Part shown: one piece after another, positions 59,668 through 64,000 of the stretch
Layout of the letters: the number at the start of each line of letters is the position of its first letter
Position numbering within the stretch: position 1 is the stretch's first letter
Assembly (NCBI RefSeq): GCF_014873875.1
Contig: NZ_JADBEM010000001.1
Location: forward strand, 1,302,001-1,366,000
Direction of reading: 5' to 3'
DNA: 64,000 nt
Source: Actinopolymorpha pittospori
GTDB lineage: Bacteria > Actinomycetota > Actinomycetes > Propionibacteriales > Actinopolymorphaceae
Notes under the pieces: generated by a model
Database searches by the model: none
Seen by the model: only the letters and a program-made list of their open reading frames with translations
Told to the model about the DNA's origin: nothing
Program-made: the position numbers and the translations under genes

Positions 59668-60147
59668 TCAGCCACCCGAGGTGTCGGGAGGAGCGAAGCG
59701 GGCCTCGAACCGGCGCAGGACGGCCCGGCCGAGCATCCGCTGCGCCGGCGCCAGCACCGGCCGCAGGATCCTCTTGCCCGGGAGACGCAGGCCCGCCAGG
59801 TAGCCGAAGCGCGTCTGGTCACCCTCGGGCACGGCGGCCATGCCGAAGACCAGCCAGCGGCTCTGCATCAGGCACCAGCCAGGGCGCAGGATCATGTCGA
59901 ACGGCGCGCGCAGCCCGGACCGGCCCCGCACGACCGCCCGCATCCGTTCGCCGTCGCGGGTGAGGACGCGGATCGAGGCGACGTCTGGCACCAGACCAGG
60001 GAACTCCTTCTCCACGTCGCTGAGGGCCGACCAGACCTCCTCGAAACGGCGCGGGAGCACCGTCTCGGCGAGCAGGGTGCCGGGCAGCGACGCGTGCAGG
60101 ACGCGGAGCCGGAGCAGGTCGTCGAGTTCACCGATCGGCCAGTTCAC
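59668..60147 (-). CDS. SRPBCC/START-fold ligand-binding protein
   Basis: 159-aa protein with a START-like fold (VLPRRFEEVWSALSDVEKEF; FDMILRPGWCLMQSRWLVFG). The GTG at 60147 is preferred because AAGGAGG lies just upstream and it overlaps the sigma stop (GTGA). An ATG at 60171 has no ribosome binding site. It is coupled to the ECF sigma gene, so a regulatory or target role for that sigma is likely. Ligand not known. Confidence 0.8.
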   Translation of the reverse strand: MNWPIGELDDLLRLRVLHASLPGTLLAETVLPRRFEEVWSALSDVEKEFPGLVPDVASIRVLTRDGERMRAVVRGRSGLRAPFDMILRPGWCLMQSRWLVFGMAAVPEGDQTRFGYLAGLRLPGKRILRPVLAPAQRMLGRAVLRRFEARFAPPDTSGG

Positions 60148-60701
60148 CGGCGGCCTCCTTCTGAGTGCCATGCCCGACGGAAACTCCGTCGGGCCCGGAA
60201 CAGCCGCGACCGCACCGTGCCGGTCGGCACACCCAGGTGCTCACCGGCCGCCTGTTCGTCCAGACCTTCCAGGTCGCGCAGCATCAACACCGCCCGGTGC
60301 TCGGCAGACAGCCGGTCCAGCACGTCTCGGACGTCCACGGCCAGCGCCGGATCACCCGGTGCCGGAACGTCCACCAGGTCAGCGGGCGCGGACCGGGCGG
60401 GCTGCTTGGCGATCCGCACCGCCTCCCGCACGGCGATCACCCGTACCCAGCCGAACAGCGCCGCCGGGTCACGCAGATCCCCGAGCCGACGCAGCACCAC
60501 GATCAGCGTCTCCTGAATCGCGTCCGGCGCGTCCTGCAACGCGATCGGCCCGCACAGCCGGCGCACGTAGGGCGTGACCGCGTCGAGGAGGTCGTGCATC
60601 GCGATCAGGTCCCCGCGCTGGGCCCGCCGTACGGTCGCGGCCAACCAGGCCGGATCGGCAGGAGCCGCCCCGGTCCGACGCTGGTCCGCGTCACCGTCCA
60701 T
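60144..60701 (-). CDS. ECF-type RNA polymerase sigma factor
   Basis: 185-aa sigma-70 factor. Region 2: DLIAMHDLLDAVTPYVRRLC, then APDAIQETLIVVLRRLGDLR. Region 4: LSAEHRAVLMLRDLEGLDEQ, then AAGEHLGVPTGTVRSRLFRA. No anti-sigma gene is adjacent; the SRPBCC gene follows with overlapping stop and start. A 220-bp gap separates it from the large regulator gene upstream. Confidence 0.9.
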   Translation of the reverse strand: MDGDADQRRTGAAPADPAWLAATVRRAQRGDLIAMHDLLDAVTPYVRRLCGPIALQDAPDAIQETLIVVLRRLGDLRDPAALFGWVRVIAVREAVRIAKQPARSAPADLVDVPAPGDPALAVDVRDVLDRLSAEHRAVLMLRDLEGLDEQAAGEHLGVPTGTVRSRLFRARRSFRRAWHSEGGRR

Positions 60702-60921
60702 CGAACCGCCGCTGGAACGCCACCACGCCAGGCAGCGTGCCGGTGTGCGTCCGGGCCCGTCTCCAGGTCAGCATCCGGGCCGCCACCTGGGTCCACATCC
60801 GCGCTCCTCTCGTGGCCGTTCACCCAAAGGAGGCGGCTCAACCCTCCTACGCTCCCCCGCGTGACGCACATCACTCCGCCACTCGGGGAGTCCCCACGCA
60901 TGACCGGGCGACATCACCCGG

Positions 60922-63684
60922 TTAACGGGAGCGTTGTGCTTCATCCCGGGAGGCGACGCGCGCCAGGTCCCGGGTCTGCTCGAGTTCGAACCGCGCGCCG
61001 ATCCGCTCCCATCCGGCAACGGAGGCGGCGAGGGCGTCCATGTCGCCGTGGAGCCGGCCGGTGGCGCGGGCGAGGCAGGCGGCCGCCCAGTCGTTCTGCT
61101 CGGCGGCGGGTGCGGCGGCAACCAGCCGTTCGGCAGCGTCGGGGAGCCCGGCCACCACGGCGAGTTCGGCCCCCACGGCGCGGGCGTAGGTCTCGTGCCG
61201 GCTCAGCGGGTAGGCGGCGAATGCGCGGGCGACCGGGCCCTCCGCGTCCGCGAACCGCCCCGTGTGGACGGCGAGGCGGGCCCGCACGAACACCGCGAAC
61301 GGCGCCATCCCGGGGTCCTCGTCGACGTCGCCGTACCCGAGCACCTCGCCGGCCCGCTTCCACCACAGGGCGTGGTCGTCACCGCCGAGAAGTCCGTGGG
61401 CGAGGGCCACCGCGAGAACGCCGGGCGCCAACGCCGGCGCGACGGGACGGCCCGCGCGTTCCCAGCCCGCCCACATCCCGGGCGCCAGGTCGAGCGCCTC
61501 GTCGAAGTGGCCGCTCAGCACCAGCGCGGTGACCAGTGGGCTCAGCGACGCGTACGGGTGTTTCCCGATCAGGTCGTCGGTGTGCCCCAGCCGGGCGGCG
61601 GAGATCGCGGCGGGCAGGTCCCCGGCCGCGATGGCGTACTTCGCGACCATGTTCAGCGCGTCGGCCACCTCGACGCCGACGGCGGGATCGGTCCGCGACA
61701 TCCCGCTCGTCAGGGCGAGCCGTTCACCGGCCACACGATGCGCCTGGCGCAGCCGCCCCGCCCTGGTCGCCGCGACACTGACCGCGTCGAGGCTGGCGCT
61801 GAGGACCACCGGGTCGCCCGTACGGCGCGCCAACGCGGCCGCGGTCTCCGCGAGTTCCGGGTCGGGTTCGAGCCAATGTGAACCCGCCGTCCACGCATCC
61901 GCCACGGCGATCGCCGCGCGTACCTCCGGCCGGCCCGGGTCACCGCACCCGCGCGCCTCCTCCAACAGCTGCTGGAGCCGATCGCGTGGGATGTCGTCGG
62001 CCGGGTCGCGATGAAACCTGGCGGCGATCTCGACCGCGCGGGCCAGCGCGATCGCCCGCGTGTCGCCGTCACCCGCGCGCCCCGCCTGCTCAGCACAGGC
62101 CAGCATCGACTCGAACGCCCGCGTCCCCGCGACACTGCCGACCGTGGCGGCCTCGGCCGCGCCGCGCCAGTCGCGGACCGCCTCAGCCGGGGTCGGCGCA
62201 AGCTCGGCCGCCCGCTGGTAGTGGTCGGCGGATTCGACCAGGAACCTGCGCGCGTAGGTCAGGTGCCCCAACGACCTCGCCAACCCGTGTGCGACCTCGT
62301 GCGGCCCGCCCCGCGGAACGGACCCCAGCGCGGCGCGCAGATCGTCCACGACGATGTCGAAGTCAGCTCGCCAGTCCCCATCCGCCCGGTCTGGATCCGT
62401 CCGGTCCGGATCCGCCCGGTCCAGCCGGGCCTCCAACGCCGTCGCGGTCGTCGCGGCCCACCGCAGGTGCCGCTGCCGGACGTCGGCCTCCTCCTCGTGC
62501 GCCCGCACCTGCTCCACGGCGAAGACCCGGATGGTCTCCAGCAGCCGCCACCTGCTCACGGGTCCCCGCTGGAGGACGAGCATGCTCTTCTGCGCCAACC
62601 GGCCGAGCAGGTCCACGACCGTGCTCGGCGAACCGGCCGGCGCCACCGACACCGCCGCGTCCAGGTCGAACGCCCCTGCGAACACCGCGAGGCAGCGCAA
62701 CAACGCCCGCTCCTCCGGCTCGAGCAGGTCGTGGCTCCAGCCGATCATCGCCCGCAGCGAGCGGTGGCGTTCATGGGTGCCCCGACCCCCGGACAGCAGC
62801 CGCAGCCGGTCACCGAGTCCGGCCAGCAACCCGTCCGCGCCCAGGGACGCCGCCCGGGCGGCGGCCAGCTCGATCGCCAGGGGCATGCCGTCCAGCCGCG
62901 CGCAGAGCTCGGACACGATGCCCGGCTCGGCCACGAACTCCGGGGCGACGGCGTGCGCGCGTTCCTGGAACAGCGTCTCGGCGTCGGAGGCCAGCGGCAA
63001 CGGCGCGACGGAGACCACGCGTTCACCGGGGACGGCCAGGCGCTCCCGGCTCGTCGCCAGCACCGTCAGCTCCGGGCAGTCGCCCATGACCCGCTCGACG
63101 AACTCCGCCGCCTCCTCCAGCAGGTGCTCGCAGTTGTCCAGGACCAGCAGGGACGGGCCCCGCCCCAGCTGCTGGACGATCACCTCCAACGGTGGCTGCT
63201 GGGCCGACCCGACCACCCCCAGCGTGGCCGCCACCGCCTGGGCGACGAACCCCTCCGCCACCGGCACCAGGTCCACGAACGCGCCGCCGTAGGGGAACGC
63301 CGGTGCGGCCGTCGACGCGATCACCGTCGCCAACCTCGTCTTGCCGACACCCCCCGGCCCCACCAACGACAGGAGCCGGCGGTCGCGGAGTTCGGCGAGG
63401 ATCGCGTCGCGTTCCAGGTCGCGACCGATGAACGTGGTGCGGGGCTGGGGCAGGCCGGGTAGCCGCCCGGGCCGCGGCGCGGCCTCCTGCGTAGGCCCGG
63501 CGATCGACGCCAACGCCGACCGGTCGGCCACGCCGTACTTGCGCAGCAGCGACGACACGTGGCTCTCGACGGTACGGACCGAGATGTGCAGCCGGCTCGC
63601 GATCTGGGCGTTCGACAGCCGCGTCCCCAGCAGGGTGAGGACCTCGGTCTCGCGCCTGGAAAGCTCCGCCGGCTGGGCAGTCAC
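60922..63684 (-). CDS. Large regulator: N-terminal LuxR HTH, NB-ARC ATPase, TPR-like tail
   Basis: About 920 aa. Residues about 1-65 are a GerE HTH (ELSRRETEVLTLLGTRLSNA, then QIASRLHISVRTVESHVSSL). An NB-ARC/AAA ATPase follows with Walker A LVGPGGVGKTRLATVIA, near residue 110-125, and Walker B SLLVLDNCEHLL near 190. A winged-helix hinge (EPEERALLRCLAVFAGAFDL) and a helical TPR-like C-terminal half (about 450-920) complete it. This STAND/LAL-like form has the HTH at the N-terminus, the reverse of MalT. The GTG at 63684 is chosen because it starts directly before the HTH; a GTG at 63747 is also open. Target genes unknown; divergent from the questin oxidase-type gene, which is a likely target. 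Confidence 0.9.
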   Translation of the reverse strand: MTAQPAELSRRETEVLTLLGTRLSNAQIASRLHISVRTVESHVSSLLRKYGVADRSALASIAGPTQEAAPRPGRLPGLPQPRTTFIGRDLERDAILAELRDRRLLSLVGPGGVGKTRLATVIASTAAPAFPYGGAFVDLVPVAEGFVAQAVAATLGVVGSAQQPPLEVIVQQLGRGPSLLVLDNCEHLLEEAAEFVERVMGDCPELTVLATSRERLAVPGERVVSVAPLPLASDAETLFQERAHAVAPEFVAEPGIVSELCARLDGMPLAIELAAARAASLGADGLLAGLGDRLRLLSGGRGTHERHRSLRAMIGWSHDLLEPEERALLRCLAVFAGAFDLDAAVSVAPAGSPSTVVDLLGRLAQKSMLVLQRGPVSRWRLLETIRVFAVEQVRAHEEEADVRQRHLRWAATTATALEARLDRADPDRTDPDRADGDWRADFDIVVDDLRAALGSVPRGGPHEVAHGLARSLGHLTYARRFLVESADHYQRAAELAPTPAEAVRDWRGAAEAATVGSVAGTRAFESMLACAEQAGRAGDGDTRAIALARAVEIAARFHRDPADDIPRDRLQQLLEEARGCGDPGRPEVRAAIAVADAWTAGSHWLEPDPELAETAAALARRTGDPVVLSASLDAVSVAATRAGRLRQAHRVAGERLALTSGMSRTDPAVGVEVADALNMVAKYAIAAGDLPAAISAARLGHTDDLIGKHPYASLSPLVTALVLSGHFDEALDLAPGMWAGWERAGRPVAPALAPGVLAVALAHGLLGGDDHALWWKRAGEVLGYGDVDEDPGMAPFAVFVRARLAVHTGRFADAEGPVARAFAAYPLSRHETYARAVGAELAVVAGLPDAAERLVAAAPAAEQNDWAAACLARATGRLHGDMDALAASVAGWERIGARFELEQTRDLARVASRDEAQRSR

Positions 63685-63785
63685 CTGGCCGAGTATCCCC
63701 GATGGGCCGCATCGTTTCGGACCAGCCGCGGGCGTGGTTTCTCGCACGCCATACCTGCTCCACCCGTTGTGGGTCAGTAGTGGAC

Positions 63786-63839
63786 ATCCGTGGGCGACAT
63801 CCGTGCTGGATCCGTGCTGGATCCGTGGTCACCACGGAT
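63786..63839. promoter_or_regulatory. ATCCGTG repeat array between the regulator and the questin oxidase-family gene
   Basis: ATCCGTG at 63786, 63799, 63810 and 63821, then the inverted copy CACGGAT at 63833-63839. The last copy pairs with it as ATCCGTGGTCACCACGGAT, a 9-1-9 perfect palindrome (63821-63839). Phasing of 11-13 bp suggests cooperative binding of a regulator such as the LuxR-NB-ARC protein. Inference. Confidence 0.55.
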
Positions 63840-63898
63840 GCCCTGCCACCCTTCCTGGCCGCAGGATTCCTGCTGTCAGGACCGACAGAGAGGCGAAG

Positions 63899-64000
63899 AT
63901 GGACGGCGGCAACCTCAACGAAGCGTACGAACGGTTCCACCGCACCGGCCCGGAGTGGGGCGAGAACCAGCTCACCAACCACGGGCCCATGGCCGCCGAG
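63899..64000 (+). CDS. Questin oxidase family protein, N-terminal fragment
   Basis: The first 34 codons are visible (MDGGNLNEAYERFHRTGPEW, ending GPMAAE at the window edge). The ATG at 63899 has AGGCGAAG upstream. The segment LTNHGPMAAE is typical of questin oxidase-like (DUF4243) proteins, which carry out Baeyer-Villiger or ring-opening oxidation of aromatic polyketides. The remainder is outside the window, so the call rests on a short match. Confidence 0.65.
   Translation, partial: MDGGNLNEAYERFHRTGPEWGENQLTNHGPMAAE

Noticed and set aside
60605..60901. 98-codon open frame upstream of the ECF sigma gene
   Set aside because: No domain, poor initiation signal and Pro/Arg/Gly-rich composition; treated as the promoter gap of the sigma gene.

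Overview
The window is strongly GC-rich, with actinobacterial codon use, Shine-Dalgarno sites of the GGAGG type, and many genes overlapping by 1-8 bases. The gene families fit a filamentous or spore-forming member of the Actinomycetia: rifampin phosphotransferase, NarL-type two-component pairs, ECF41 sigma, LCP protein, F420/LLM oxidoreductase and a large ATPase-LuxR regulator. Genus cannot be set from the sequence alone. No rRNA, tRNA or CRISPR array was seen.

Layout. (1) 1-5430: the 3'-truncated rifampin phosphotransferase gene (rph) with an upstream dyad resembling a rifamycin-associated element, a TetR regulator, a VC0807-like membrane protein and a DUF3800 protein. (2) 5482-7581: a complete-looking IS4-superfamily insertion sequence with 15-bp terminal inverted repeats. 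(3) 7669-14771: a small zinc-ribbon protein, an orphan Tat-dependent oligopeptide/sugar-binding lipoprotein, a hypothetical protein, a P-loop kinase, a nucleotidyltransferase, and an uronate dehydrogenase / enolase-superfamily pair. (4) 15027-18282: an ECF41 sigma regulon (DoxX, frameshifted FAD oxidoreductase, ECF41 sigma, carboxymuconolactone decarboxylase) with two matching TGTCACA-N16-TGTC promoters. (5) 18368-31158: VOC, CPBP protease, two NarL-type histidine kinase/regulator pairs, an LLM oxidoreductase, a frameshifted DUF1453-like gene, and a MacB-like export operon divergent from an OmpR-type two-component system. (6) 31232-37373: VOC, MFS/LysR divergent pair, cold-shock gene with strong terminator, small acidic protein, and an SDR/TetR divergent pair with two matching 17-bp operators.

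(7) 37505-59148 is the most interesting part: a contractile injection system (CIS) locus wrapped in proteases. It opens with a cytoplasmic subtilase, an ECF sigma factor, a 168-aa protein and a TPR-CHAT protease. The CIS genes follow: small membrane protein, Pvc16-like cap, sheath, tube, Pro-rich protein, LysM-type tube initiator, VgrG-like spike, PAAR-like tip, gp25, baseplate J with a C-terminal beta-propeller, and tail protein I. Three membrane proteins come next, the first with an intracellular Ig-like domain, one TM helix and an external PASTA domain. A convergent LCP protein and a caspase-like C14 peptidase close the block. There is no signal peptide on the proteases, no lysis cassette, capsid, terminase or integrase, and no recognisable tape measure, tail fibre or AAA+ ATPase. 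The simplest reading is a cell-associated CIS anchored to its own envelope and linked to regulated proteolysis or cell death, comparable in logic to Streptomyces CIS, but with an unusual compact gene set.

(8) 59159-64000: DUF3995 and SRPBCC proteins, an ECF sigma factor, a large HTH/NB-ARC regulator and the first 34 codons of a questin oxidase-family gene.

Three genes (FAD oxidoreductase, DUF1453-like, caspase) each carry a single-base frameshift while both halves remain protein-like. That pattern could be real decay or indel error in the assembly.
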